A stretch of 64,000 bases of DNA. Origin: Bacteroidia bacterium (GTDB lineage: Bacteria > Bacteroidota > Bacteroidia > Chitinophagales > Chitinophagaceae). The notes below the pieces were generated by a model that was given only the letters and a program-made list of their open reading frames with translations, did not search any database and was not told where the DNA came from. This document shows, in pieces, positions 7,542 to 16,549 of the stretch. Made by a program: the position numbers and the translations under genes. Position 1 is the first letter of the stretch; the number at the start of each line of letters is the position of its first letter. The DNA is taken from the NCBI GenBank assembly GCA_030426665.1, contig JAUHYD010000012.1:94444-158443 (forward strand), read 5' to 3'.

Positions 7542-8132
7542 ATGACGCATGAAATGGGACTATTGTTTGAGTTCTTAAATGGGTTCCCGGAATTAAAAGG
7601 TGAACCGTTAGACGAGCTTGCTGCATGTATTCCTGTGAAGCAATTCCCCAAAGGATATATGCTGCAGCGAGAGGGTGTTGTGCCAAGAGCTTGCTATTTT
7701 GTGCTGGAGGGGCTTGTAAGAGAATATCGCATAGCAGACGGAAAGGAGTACACGATAGAGTTTTATGATGAACAATACGGTGCTATTTCGTCCCGACACT
7801 TTGTGGAGCAAACGCCTGTTGACAGTTTTGTTGAATGTCTTGAAGATTCGGTATTAATTGTTGGCTCGAATGATATGAGCGTCGAAAATTTTGAGCGGTT
7901 TCCCGTTCTGAAGTCGATAACAGCGTCGATGGTACAAGCTGACCTTAATGAACGTAGAGAACGGTTTTCAGACTTTATTATATCCAATCCGCAAAAGCGA
8001 TATGAAGATTTACTGGCGAAACGTCCTGAGCTGTTGCAACGGGCTTCGCTTAATCAGATGGCCAGCTATCTAGGTTTTACACCTGAGACCCTAAGCAGGA
8101 TTCGGAACAGGGTAAGCAGGAGTGCCCGATAG
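7542..8132 (+). CDS. Crp/Fnr family transcriptional regulator
   Basis: A 196-residue regulator with an N-terminal cyclic-nucleotide-binding-like beta roll (about residues 25-115, with FPKGYMLQREGVVPRACYFVLEG) and a C-terminal helix-turn-helix (about 160-190, SLNQMASYLGFTPETLSRI). The recognition helix carries E-x-x-S-R, the FNR-type pattern that contacts TTGA half-sites. The RS phosphate-binding motif of true cAMP receptors is not seen, nor an N-terminal FNR iron-sulfur cysteine set, so the signal is unknown. ATG 7542 is preferred; ATG 7554 is possible. Its 3' end overlaps the convergent DUF4386 gene by 42 bases. Confidence 0.88.
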   Translation: MTHEMGLLFEFLNGFPELKGEPLDELAACIPVKQFPKGYMLQREGVVPRACYFVLEGLVREYRIADGKEYTIEFYDEQYGAISSRHFVEQTPVDSFVECLEDSVLIVGSNDMSVENFERFPVLKSITASMVQADLNERRERFSDFIISNPQKRYEDLLAKRPELLQRASLNQMASYLGFTPETLSRIRNRVSRSAR

Positions 8133-8804
8133 CTTTTTGGGAGCAACGGTCATGTACAATGCTAGCCCCAGTTCTCCCAGTATCATCGGCACAATTAGTA
8201 TCGGTTCTATGGTTTGCTTAATTTGTGAAAAGTCGGCAATGAGCAGTTGTCCGCCGTCGAGTAGTATGTAGCCAATGCCGCCAAGTACCAACGACCAACG
8301 TATAGCTAGTTGAACTTTTGTGGCAGAAGGGGTAAGCATTGCTAACCCGATAAGGTGGAGTCCGAAAATCACCAGTCCTGCGTACCATAGTGACTGAAAG
8401 CCATATACCGACTGCATAATTGTCGAAACGGAATCTGCAGTATCGGCAGGCATATTCCAGATTCTAAACAGTTTCATGATGCCGAACAAGAGGAATGCTG
8501 AGTACACGAGGCGTAGCAGCGAAGTTATCCGTCCTGTAAACGGGTGCTTGTGGCGAAATACTTCGAAAAAACACACTGTTGCAATAAGGTCGCAGAGGAG
8601 AATTAATACCCAGCTGACTGTAGCAATACGGTAGCTTGAAATGTTTTGCTGATAGTATTGCTGTAATGGCTCGCCTTTCAGTTTCAAAGCTTCTTCGAAG
8701 AATAGTCCCATAGACACGGCAGCAAGCACGGCCATGATAAGGATGGAGATTCCCGCAACACGTAGTGTTTTGTGGGGTAGGCAATTTGAATATTGTTTGG
8801 ACAT
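8091..8804 (-). CDS. DUF4386 family membrane protein
   Basis: A 237-residue integral membrane protein with about six hydrophobic segments. The pattern LWYAGLVIFGLHLIGLAML, followed by GGIGYILLDGGQLL and the C-terminal GELGLALYM, is that of DUF4386 proteins. Their function is unknown. It converges on the Crp/Fnr gene with a 42-base overlap. A perfect FNR-type palindrome lies about 50 bases upstream of its ATG, so control by that neighbour is likely. Confidence 0.82.
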   Translation of the reverse strand: MSKQYSNCLPHKTLRVAGISILIMAVLAAVSMGLFFEEALKLKGEPLQQYYQQNISSYRIATVSWVLILLCDLIATVCFFEVFRHKHPFTGRITSLLRLVYSAFLLFGIMKLFRIWNMPADTADSVSTIMQSVYGFQSLWYAGLVIFGLHLIGLAMLTPSATKVQLAIRWSLVLGGIGYILLDGGQLLIADFSQIKQTIEPILIVPMILGELGLALYMTVAPKKLSGTPAYPVPNPA

Positions 8805-8825
8805 AACCTGTTTGTTTTATGACAG

Positions 8826-8872
8826 CAAAAGTCTGAAAGTGTTTTGTATCGATTCTTGACTTAAGTCAAGAA
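8826..8872 (-). promoter_or_regulatory. FNR-type palindrome and -7-like element upstream of DUF4386 gene
   Basis: TTCTTGACTTAAGTCAAGAA (8853-8872) is a perfect 20-base palindrome containing TTGAC-N4-GTCAA. On the minus strand GACTTTTG (8833-8826) resembles the TAnnTTTG -7 box. If transcription starts near 8820, the palindrome centre lies at about -42, the usual class II activator position. The 308-base gap to the cyclase at 9113 shows nothing else clear. Confidence 0.7.
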
Positions 8873-9112
8873 GTTTGGTCCGAGCAATAGCTGTGTTGTT
8901 TTTTCGTATAGTTGTTTATGATAAGTATGTTAAAGTGAATGTCCTGCATATAGCTTAACCTTTTGAAAAGTTGTTAATGTTAAAGATATGGATGGTTTTT
9001 GTTCACTATTCGTTGGCAATTTTAGTACATTTATCTGCGTAGGTCTGGTCGAAGAGAGGAGGTGGACTGTTGCATATTATTGCGAATCGTCATTGACTAC
9101 TATTGGAATATT

Positions 9113-10870
9113 ATGGAAGCCCTCGACAATTTGGAACTGTTATTTCGGGATGCTCAGCGGGGCAATGAGCATGCTGTAGACGTGTTTTTTCATGAGGTGC
9201 TCGAGCGTATTTCACTTGCTCAGGGTGTTGATGTATCTACCCTTGTAGACTTTACAACTTGGTTTCGAAATAATCCCGATATAAGTAAAAAAGGGCTTGC
9301 CTTTTCCCTGTTTACTGCTGGTTTTGTTGCTTCTTTTTACTCAAAACATGGAATTTCTATAGATCAGTGTAGTGACGCTAATGATATTTTTGCGGAAATA
9401 GAATATACCGACGGCGTTGCCATGTGTGCCATTGTAATTGGAACCAACTATCGGGGAATGGGTAATTTGGAATTGGCGATTCAGCATCTGACGGAAGCTT
9501 ATAGTCAATTATATAAGTCAGGTAAAATTATTCATTTTGTGATTGCCAGCGGTTTACAGCTGGCAGACTTGCACGTTGAAACGGGGAACTATCAAGACGC
9601 TCTTGCTGTATGCCAGGAGGTATGGCCACTTACAATGCTAGCCGGCAACAAGAGGAAAATATTTGATGCTCGGCTTTTGAATACCATGGGAGGTGTGTAT
9701 TCCAAATTAGGAAACAATGTGTTGGCATTGCAACACTTCCGGAAAGCATTAGAACAAAGTCGTGAGCTCAATCAATTGCCGGTTACTGCCAGAATCTTGA
9801 CCGATATGGGCTGGTATTATTTGTCTGTTGGTGAGCATGCAGAGGCGATTGCATTCAATGAGCAGGCTATGGACATCAGACAGGGGTTGCAGTTGCTGAA
9901 CCCTATGATTACAAACCTAATTAATGTTACAACTATATATGAAGGGCAGAAGTGTCCCGATGAAGCTATTAAGAAGTTACATGAAGGACTGAAGTATGCG
10001 GAGGATCTGAAGGTTAAGATGAAGTTGCTACAGATATTGAAGAAGCTTTCTGCGCTTTATGAACATAAAGGTGATGTAGTAACGAGTCTTGCATACTATA
10101 AGCGATATAATGCCCTGCTTGAAGAGCAAAATAATGAACTGCATGAGCAAAAAATTAAAAACATAAAGCTCTTTGTAGAGGCCGAGCAGGCCATGAAGCA
10201 GAACGAAATTATAAAGGCACAAAAGGAAGAGATAGAAAGGGAAAAATTGAGAAGTGACACATTACTGCTCAATATATTACCTGCAGAGGTAGCAGAAGAA
10301 TTGAAGAATAGCGACTCTGCGGAAGCACGGTATTTTAATAATGTAACGGTACTTTTTACAGATTTCATCGACTTTACTGCAGCTGTGAGCCGGTTTACAC
10401 CAAGGCAGCTGGTAAGTGAATTGCATGAGTGTTTCAAGGCATTCGATGAAATTACCAGCAAGTACGAAATTGAAAAGATAAAAACTGTAGGTGATGCTTA
10501 TATGGCAGTATGCGGATTGCCGGTAGAAAACAAAACCCATGCCGAAAATGTCGTGCGTGCGGCAATCGAAATCAGAGACTTTATGAAGGACAGAATTGAC
10601 CATCTGGGCGAACGAACATTTGATGTTCGCATCGGAATTAATAGCGGAAGCGTAGTAGCAGGTATCGTCGGAGTTAAGAAGTTTGCTTATGATATTTGGG
10701 GTGATACGGTGAATACCGCAGCCCGAATGGAACAAAATAGTGATGCCGGAAAAATAAACATATCAGAAACTACTTACAATCTGATTAAGGACTCATTTCC
10801 TTGTGACTGCCGAGGCGAGATTGATGTTAAAGGAAAAGGTCTGTTGAAGATGTATTATTTGTCGGTGTAA
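9113..10870 (+). CDS. TPR-containing class III adenylate cyclase, cytosolic
   Basis: A 585-residue protein with tetratricopeptide-like repeats (about 80-345), a charged coiled coil (about 345-395) and a C-terminal class III cyclase domain (about 405-585). The metal aspartates are in LFTDFIDFT and KTVGDAYM. Adenine-selecting residues are present: Lys in EKIKTVGD and Asp in AYDIWGDTVN. The transition-state Asn and Arg lie in NTAARMEQ. It therefore should make cAMP from ATP. No signal peptide or membrane segment is seen. The ATG at 9113 (MEALDNLELLF) is preferred over an earlier one at 9062. It is a close paralogue of the cyclase at 13420 in the catalytic part. Confidence 0.88.
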   Translation: MEALDNLELLFRDAQRGNEHAVDVFFHEVLERISLAQGVDVSTLVDFTTWFRNNPDISKKGLAFSLFTAGFVASFYSKHGISIDQCSDANDIFAEIEYTDGVAMCAIVIGTNYRGMGNLELAIQHLTEAYSQLYKSGKIIHFVIASGLQLADLHVETGNYQDALAVCQEVWPLTMLAGNKRKIFDARLLNTMGGVYSKLGNNVLALQHFRKALEQSRELNQLPVTARILTDMGWYYLSVGEHAEAIAFNEQAMDIRQGLQLLNPMITNLINVTTIYEGQKCPDEAIKKLHEGLKYAEDLKVKMKLLQILKKLSALYEHKGDVVTSLAYYKRYNALLEEQNNELHEQKIKNIKLFVEAEQAMKQNEIIKAQKEEIEREKLRSDTLLLNILPAEVAEELKNSDSAEARYFNNVTVLFTDFIDFTAAVSRFTPRQLVSELHECFKAFDEITSKYEIEKIKTVGDAYMAVCGLPVENKTHAENVVRAAIEIRDFMKDRIDHLGERTFDVRIGINSGSVVAGIVGVKKFAYDIWGDTVNTAARMEQNSDAGKINISETTYNLIKDSFPCDCRGEIDVKGKGLLKMYYLSV

Positions 10871-11122
10871 ACAATGTGTTTGTCGGCAGGGGGTAGGGGT
10901 GTCGCGTTTTTGCATGATAACTTCTGTCCGTCGATAATGAGTTAAAAGTACCTTATTAGATTTTTGTTGCCTATTGGTAGACTGCAGACTGAAAGTTACT
11001 CAGTCGATGCTTCTCGACTGTTTATTTCTGTTTTGTTTGTTTTTTCTCTAATTTGTGAAAAGAAGTTACTTCCCTCCTTCACCATGTTTCTATTCTAAAG
11101 CTGTTTAAAATCTGTAGGTTAT

Positions 11123-11743
11123 ATGCGCAGCATTTTATTGGTTGCCGTCCTCGTTCTTTGTGTCCAGAATAGTTACTGTCAGGAGCAGAAAATATTAGAT
11201 GCAGCAAAGGGTAGGTTGTCGCATTTTCTGTCTTTGATACCACCGGGCCATGAAGATGATTTTGGGTTTTCCCCTAAAGAGAAATTACGAAATTGCGGGT
11301 TAGCCAGACCTTACAGGATTATGACATTCAGTAAAGATTTCTCGAATCTCCACGTCGTTCATGATAGTAGTTATTTAGTAGAATTTGACCAGTGGTTAGT
11401 GCCTATAATGTACCGAAAAGATTATCGGGTTCTGCTGACAATCCTGAAACCGAATAACACGTTTCTCGCAACAGATATGGGAGGTGCTACAATTGCTGAA
11501 GAGTTGCAGAAAAAGAGCAAGGGTATGCGTAAGCGGGAGAAGCGTTATCTACTAAGAATATTTGCCTTATCGGCGGACTTTGTAGTGAGGAATGCAGACA
11601 GTTCGTTTTTCGATGCAGAGTATATTCCATTGGCATCTGCCAGACTTGCGATGCCGGGTTTGAATAAACCTGTTAAGGTGCATTACACTTTGCGGGAAGT
11701 TCAAAAGTATACAAGAGAGGCGTTATTGAAAATCAACCACTAA
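11123..11743 (+). CDS. Secreted protein of unknown function, partner of papain-like protease
   Basis: A 206-residue protein with a signal peptide (about 1-19, ending NSYCQ). The mature part contains IPPGHEDDFGF and LKPNNTFLATDMGGATIAEEL, but I do not recognise a family. The stop codon is two bases before the ATG of the papain-like protease, so the two genes are almost certainly cotranscribed. A role tied to that protease (substrate, inhibitor or chaperone) is only an inference from position. Confidence 0.7.
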   Translation: MRSILLVAVLVLCVQNSYCQEQKILDAAKGRLSHFLSLIPPGHEDDFGFSPKEKLRNCGLARPYRIMTFSKDFSNLHVVHDSSYLVEFDQWLVPIMYRKDYRVLLTILKPNNTFLATDMGGATIAEELQKKSKGMRKREKRYLLRIFALSADFVVRNADSSFFDAEYIPLASARLAMPGLNKPVKVHYTLREVQKYTREALLKINH

Positions 11744-11745
11744 GC

Positions 11746-12558
11746 ATGATTAAAAGAGTTCTACTACTGTTGGTTTTTGGGGTTGGTTCCATGGTTGCGA
11801 AAGCGCAGGTGCTGGATGTTCCATTATGTAAACAAGAACAGACTCTGTGGTGCTGGGCTGCCAGTGCTCAATGCGTATTAGGCTATGTCGGCTTGCCGTC
11901 GGAGCAGTGTGCGATTGTAGAGTATGTACGTAGTGTGTCTCCTGAATTATTTGGTCACAGCGCTTGCTGCTCCTATTTGCCGCCGGACTCTTGCAATAAA
12001 ACGAATTCTCTTTACAAGGACACGGTAAACAGCGTGTTGGCGATTCTCGATCATTTTAATCATCTGCAGTGCAGAGGTAACAGTGTCCCGTTGCCTCTCA
12101 GCTATGTGGCTACTGAATTGGTAAACGGCAGGCCGTTTTTGCTCAGGTGGAAAGATTGGAACAACGATTCGCATATAGCAGTAGTGTACGGTATGAGTGC
12201 TGCAGTCGTAGATGGTGTTCGCGATACATCACTGTATATCATGGATCCCTTCGACGGCTCCGCGCATGTGTCTTCATATAAGTATGTCGTAAACTCAGTG
12301 TATCGTGTTTGGGATTATTCGTTACGGGTAAATAGTGTTTTTATAGAAGGGGATGATGAGTTGGTCGTTGGCGCAAATGCTGTGTACACGATTGAGAACT
12401 CTAAGGGTGGCGGGTATTGGTCAACTGGTAACGAACAGGTAGCCAACATTTCAAATGAGGGGGTAGTAAAGGCCCTGTCCGTCGGTACCGCAAATATTAC
12501 CTTTCATAAAGGAGAGGGTGGTATGGCTACTAAGCAGCTTACAGTGAGTAAGCGCTGA
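11746..12558 (+). CDS. Secreted papain-like cysteine protease with C-terminal Ig-like module
   Basis: A 270-residue protein with a signal peptide (about 1-20). The protease part resembles the AvrRpt2/C39-like papain fold: the nucleophile is C36 in LWCWAAS, the histidine is near residue 142 in DSHIAVVYGM, and an aspartate follows in YIMDPFDG. Extra cysteines (SACCSYLPPDSC) suggest disulfides. The last 60 residues form a bacterial Ig-like (BIG2-like) module with GYWSTGNEQVANIS and ALSVGTANITF, similar to the modules in the 2761-residue protein at 19811. It lacks the T9SS sorting tail of those proteins. It sits two bases after its upstream partner gene. Confidence 0.82.
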   Translation: MIKRVLLLLVFGVGSMVAKAQVLDVPLCKQEQTLWCWAASAQCVLGYVGLPSEQCAIVEYVRSVSPELFGHSACCSYLPPDSCNKTNSLYKDTVNSVLAILDHFNHLQCRGNSVPLPLSYVATELVNGRPFLLRWKDWNNDSHIAVVYGMSAAVVDGVRDTSLYIMDPFDGSAHVSSYKYVVNSVYRVWDYSLRVNSVFIEGDDELVVGANAVYTIENSKGGGYWSTGNEQVANISNEGVVKALSVGTANITFHKGEGGMATKQLTVSKR

Positions 12559-12595
12559 TATTAAAATTGTATTCTGTTTTCGCAAACTATATGGT

Positions 12596-12657
12596 AAAAA
12601 AAGGAGCAATGGTAATCGACAACTATCAAAAAGATATTGCGAATTTTCCATTGCTCC
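12596..12657 (-). terminator. Inverted repeat between convergent genes, probable terminator
   Basis: GGAGCAATGG (12603-12612) and CCATTGCTCC (12648-12657) are perfect 10-base arms around a 35-base loop. On the minus strand the second arm is followed by seven T. The loop is long for a standard terminator. Confidence 0.5.
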
Positions 12658-12691
12658 GTGACTGAATAAGTGTGCTGATTTTAATCAGTGA

Positions 12692-13264
12692 TTACTGCAA
12701 ACTCAACTTAACGGTAACGTACACCACAACAACATTAAGCGTGACGCCGCCTCCCATCGTTGCTGAATTCAGTATGGGCCATGGTCCCGAATTTGGCGGA
12801 ATTGAAACCCTTGAATATTGGCTGTCGTCAGGCAGGAGCGTTGACACAATCAGTGGTTCAATAAGATCTACTGTCTTTATGTTATCAGGGTCGGGAATAA
12901 GTTCAGACCCGCCTACTAAAGTGTTGTATAAATCAGAATTGTATGCATTCAGGGGCATCAGGTCACTTACGGACATTTGGATAGCCATTACGGTATCCAT
13001 ATTGTTCAGGTTTTTGGCATACGGAAATGCAGTAGCATAACTTTGATTCAACGTTAATGTTGCCGGTATCCATGGGTTGGGGTTGTTGTCATTGAAAGGC
13101 TGTGCGGCAATCGTGCAGATGCCATTTCCAGTACAGTCTGCACTCGGGTTGCCAAATCGGATACTGGCAGAAGTTGATCCGCTTCCACCTCCGCTATCAT
13201 CGCCTCCGCCATCGGTTGGTAATTCTAGTTCGTCCTCCCATGTGTCTTGTCCATCTTGTCCCAT
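12692..13264 (-). CDS. Hypothetical protein with Gly/Asp-rich N-terminus
   Basis: A 190-residue protein with no family I can name. ATG 13264 is chosen because the 15 extra residues upstream look like untranslated AT-rich sequence; the longer form would start at 13309. The first 40 residues are acidic and then very rich in Gly and Ser (PTDGGGDDSGGGSGS), followed by DCTGNGICTI with two cysteines. The rest is rich in Asn, Pro and Leu and has no signal peptide or clear membrane segment. It converges on the protease operon, separated by an inverted repeat. Confidence 0.6.
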   Translation of the reverse strand: MGQDGQDTWEDELELPTDGGGDDSGGGSGSTSASIRFGNPSADCTGNGICTIAAQPFNDNNPNPWIPATLTLNQSYATAFPYAKNLNNMDTVMAIQMSVSDLMPLNAYNSDLYNTLVGGSELIPDPDNIKTVDLIEPLIVSTLLPDDSQYSRVSIPPNSGPWPILNSATMGGGVTLNVVVVYVTVKLSLQ

Positions 13265-13419
13265 TATTTTTAAATTTTTATTGTTAGAAAATACATATTT
13301 TACGCCCAACAGGCATGACTAAATGCTGTGTTGACTATGCAACAAGTTAGATGATTACTAAGATTTATTTAAATTTTATTTTAAAGTTTTGTTTGTGAAA
13401 TATATAATTAATTGAATTG

Positions 13420-15540
13420 ATGATATTTAGGGTTGTTTCTTTTTGTTTGTTGCTATTTATGTCGATTGGTGGAGGTGTATTACATGCGCAGAAGCCGTCG
13501 AACGAAGTGGATTCACTGAAGAAGTGCTTACTGAGCATTAGTGACACCAAAGACCAAGTTGATGTTTTGGTGAGGCTTAGCAAAAAGATAAAATGTACAA
13601 ATGCCGAAGAGAAACTAAGATATGCACTGCTGGCTAAAGAACTGGCAAAAAAGAAGGGTAGTCAGGAACAAGTATTTTTAACCCTATCAAACTTAGGCGA
13701 AACCTATAGATTCTGTAATCAAGAATATGATAAAGCGATAACTGTTTTTAATGAATATATTAAGGTTTCCAAGGAATTAAAAGACACAACAAATGAGTCG
13801 CTTGCGTTTTATGGATTGGGGAGGTGTTATGAACTTCAAAACAATTATGCCCTTGCTATTAAATATTGGAAAATTTCGATTGACCTTCATCCGGATATTG
13901 AACAGGAAGCCACTATCTGGGGTAACATGGGCAGTATGTACGCAAAGCTTGCCGACAACACGAAAGCGCTGCAAAGTTATACTACCTCACTATCTCTGGT
14001 AGAGCGCAATATGAGAACCAAAAATGTACCGGAAATCAGGGATAGCTTTCAAGTGTCGGGCTTGCTACTTACAATTTCGGATATATATATATCCATGAAC
14101 GAATACGAAAAGGCGCTCGAAAATGCCGATAATGCACTTGTGTTCGGCAGCGGAAATAGCTATTTAAAGACCTTAGCCTACATGAGTATGGGTAAATCTT
14201 ATGAGTTTCTGCTCAATTATGGAAAAGCCAAGAGATACTATGAGCAGGCACTGGAATTGTCACAAACAACAAATGGTATCAATGAGGTTACTATTCTCCG
14301 GTATCTCGCTGAAATATATCTACTGGAACACAACAACGACCTTGCGATGCAATATGCAGAAAGGTCACTGGCAATTGCCGAGCGAATGAACAATGAATAT
14401 GAGTTGCCCATCACCTATGTTACGCTGGCTAAAATACACACAACATTACGTGCCTACGACAAAGCTGTTTTGTTCCTTAAAAAGGCCATCGACATTGCCC
14501 AAAAAACACATGCCCTTGACAACGAAGAAGAAGCCTGGGAACAACTGCATACTACTTACGAGGCTATGAAGAAACCTGCTGAGGCGTTGGCAGCATACAA
14601 ACAATTTATCTCGTTGCGCGACTCTCTGTTCAACATTGACAATGCCAGGGAACTGACGAGGATTGACCTGGAATCAAGATATAGTCAGTTAATGATTATC
14701 GACAGTATAGATAATCTGAAAAAAACGACGGAGTTGAACCTAATGGTTCAGAAACAACGAATACTTTCGATAAGTGGGTATATAGGCATTGGTTTGGTAT
14801 TACTTCTTTCATTTTTTATCTACAGGAATTACAGCCAACAAAAGAAAGCCAACTTTGTCATCACTACAGCTAATGAGGATTTGCAGGAAGCCAATAAAGT
14901 TATCAGCGAAGAGAAAGAAATTTCAGAGCAATTGCTGCTGAATATTTTGCCGGAGGAAGTAGCGACAGAGCTAAAAAGAGATGGGAATGTCCGCGCAAAA
15001 CAATTTGATGAGGTGAGCGTTTTGTTCACAGATTTTATAGACTTTACAAAGGCAGGCGAATTGTTTTCGCCTCAAGAGTTGGTCGCCGAATTGCACAGTT
15101 GTTTTAAGGCGTTTGATGTGATAACGAGTAAGTATCAGATAGAAAAGATAAAAACGGTTGGAGATGCCTATATGGCTGTATCCGGGCTACCTCAGGCTAA
15201 TCCGAATCATGCTGTTGAAATGGTGTCAGCCGCATTAGACATGCAAGCGTTTATGGCGGCAAGAAGGAAGGCAATGGGAGAGAAAACTTTTGAGGTGCGT
15301 ATTGGGATCAATTCCGGCAGCGTGGTTGCGGGTATCGTAGGTGTCAAGAAGTTCGCATACGATATTTGGGGCGATACCGTGAATATTGCAGCAAGGATGG
15401 AGCAAAATAGTGAAGCGGGAAAGATAAATATATCCGAAGCGACCTACGAACTTGTGAAGGATAGCTTTTCGTGCGAGTACCGGGGAGAGATTGATGCCAA
15501 AGGGAAGGGAATGCTGAATATGTATTATGTGTCTGCATAG
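13420..15540 (+). CDS. TPR-containing class III adenylate cyclase, membrane-anchored
   Basis: A 706-residue protein with a signal peptide (about 1-24), tetratricopeptide repeats (about 60-400, probably periplasmic), one membrane helix (about 452-470, IGIGLVLLLSFFIY), a short coiled coil and a cytosolic class III cyclase domain (about 525-706). Metal aspartates are in LFTDFIDFT and KTVGDAYM. Lys in IKTVGD and Asp in YDIWGD select ATP, so cAMP is the expected product. This layout suggests that an external signal sensed by the repeats controls cAMP output. The ATG at 13420 follows an in-frame TTG. The catalytic part is very similar to that of the cytosolic cyclase at 9113. Confidence 0.9.
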   Translation: MIFRVVSFCLLLFMSIGGGVLHAQKPSNEVDSLKKCLLSISDTKDQVDVLVRLSKKIKCTNAEEKLRYALLAKELAKKKGSQEQVFLTLSNLGETYRFCNQEYDKAITVFNEYIKVSKELKDTTNESLAFYGLGRCYELQNNYALAIKYWKISIDLHPDIEQEATIWGNMGSMYAKLADNTKALQSYTTSLSLVERNMRTKNVPEIRDSFQVSGLLLTISDIYISMNEYEKALENADNALVFGSGNSYLKTLAYMSMGKSYEFLLNYGKAKRYYEQALELSQTTNGINEVTILRYLAEIYLLEHNNDLAMQYAERSLAIAERMNNEYELPITYVTLAKIHTTLRAYDKAVLFLKKAIDIAQKTHALDNEEEAWEQLHTTYEAMKKPAEALAAYKQFISLRDSLFNIDNARELTRIDLESRYSQLMIIDSIDNLKKTTELNLMVQKQRILSISGYIGIGLVLLLSFFIYRNYSQQKKANFVITTANEDLQEANKVISEEKEISEQLLLNILPEEVATELKRDGNVRAKQFDEVSVLFTDFIDFTKAGELFSPQELVAELHSCFKAFDVITSKYQIEKIKTVGDAYMAVSGLPQANPNHAVEMVSAALDMQAFMAARRKAMGEKTFEVRIGINSGSVVAGIVGVKKFAYDIWGDTVNIAARMEQNSEAGKINISEATYELVKDSFSCEYRGEIDAKGKGMLNMYYVSA

Positions 15541-15636
15541 CTAATGTGTTTTTATTTAAAAAAAATGCAGCAGACTGAAGTGTAATTGAAGATTTTTGTG
15601 ATAATCAACCGTTGCTGGTATTGCTTTTTCTTAACA

Positions 15637-16308
15637 TCAAAAGCAAAAGCTGATGACTACATTCAATGGCAGGTTCATCGTAAGGCCGTCGAACTCTTTT
15701 GCACTGATTGAATAGATGTTTGGGTGGCGCGAGTGAATGTGATCCAGCGAGTTAATTCGACCCTCATGTGTCAGGCGCTTGTGTTTTATTCCGACTCCGC
15801 CAAATATCTCCAGCATTAAGCGATGGTATTGTACTTGCATGCCCACCTTAAAGTTTAGTGAGAGGTTTTCATTTCTTACAAATATACTATCGAGGTAGGA
15901 ACCGCGCCAAGACGTGGGGGAGTCATTGGGAAAAAACTCATAGATGGAATTAAATGAAGACCTATTGTAAATTGCTTCGGCAGATGCATATGCTCCTAAT
16001 TTTTCCTCTTGGTAGACAAAGCGTTTGGCTTCTACGCCAACACGCACGCCTTCATAGTTTTCGTAAGGTGTAGTGCGCGCAAAGTCGTGTAAATAAGCAT
16101 AGAGTATTTTACCAGAGTACTTGTTGCCAAAATAACGCTCATACCCTAATTCCGCACCAGGGTTTATCAGACCAATCAACCGCAGCGGAGTAATAGAGAT
16201 ATGGTTTTTATATGTCACGGTATCCTGGGCGTTACCTTGGATTTGCCACGACAGAAACAGTAGCAGCAAAAGGAAGTGGCAACCACAACGGGCTTTAAGG
16301 ATTTTCAT
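15637..16308 (-). CDS. Putative outer-membrane beta-barrel protein
   Basis: A 223-residue protein with a signal peptide (about 1-28, ending GNAQ) from the ATG at 16308. The mature part alternates polar and hydrophobic residues in the manner of an outer-membrane barrel, with PGAELGYERYFGNKYSGKI typical of DUF3575-like or PorT-like proteins. It ends in ISFCF, an aromatic-terminated barrel strand. No specific function can be named. Confidence 0.6.
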   Translation of the reverse strand: MKILKARCGCHFLLLLLFLSWQIQGNAQDTVTYKNHISITPLRLIGLINPGAELGYERYFGNKYSGKILYAYLHDFARTTPYENYEGVRVGVEAKRFVYQEEKLGAYASAEAIYNRSSFNSIYEFFPNDSPTSWRGSYLDSIFVRNENLSLNFKVGMQVQYHRLMLEIFGGVGIKHKRLTHEGRINSLDHIHSRHPNIYSISAKEFDGLTMNLPLNVVISFCF

Positions 16309-16494
16309 AAAGTGGTATGTGTTTTTGAGGGTGTCACAATTGGTATGCAAAAGGTATGAGGTTTAGAGTTTCTTTAATCGAACAAAATAGCAATAATGTG
16401 GAAATTAATTCTGGCACACCGAACTCTGAAAAATAAATTAATGCTGCATTTCTTTTCTCTTAAAAAAAATCGGAAGTGGGGGTTATGTCTTTAC

Positions 16495-16530
16495 AAAAAA
16501 TGCCCGTCTCCGGATAGAAACAGGCATTTT
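16495..16530 (-). terminator. Terminator of the 794-residue T9SS cargo gene
   Basis: On the minus strand AAAATGCCTGTTTC pairs with a downstream GACGGGCATTTT arm (two wobble pairs) and the T tract continues. It lies 20 bases after the stop codon at 16550. Confidence 0.75.
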
Positions 16531-16549
16531 ACGACAGTAGCGATGGGTC

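Noticed and set aside
11746..12558. A C39 bacteriocin-processing transporter
   Set aside because: There is a signal peptide and an Ig-like tail, but no ABC transporter domains or double-glycine leader peptide nearby.
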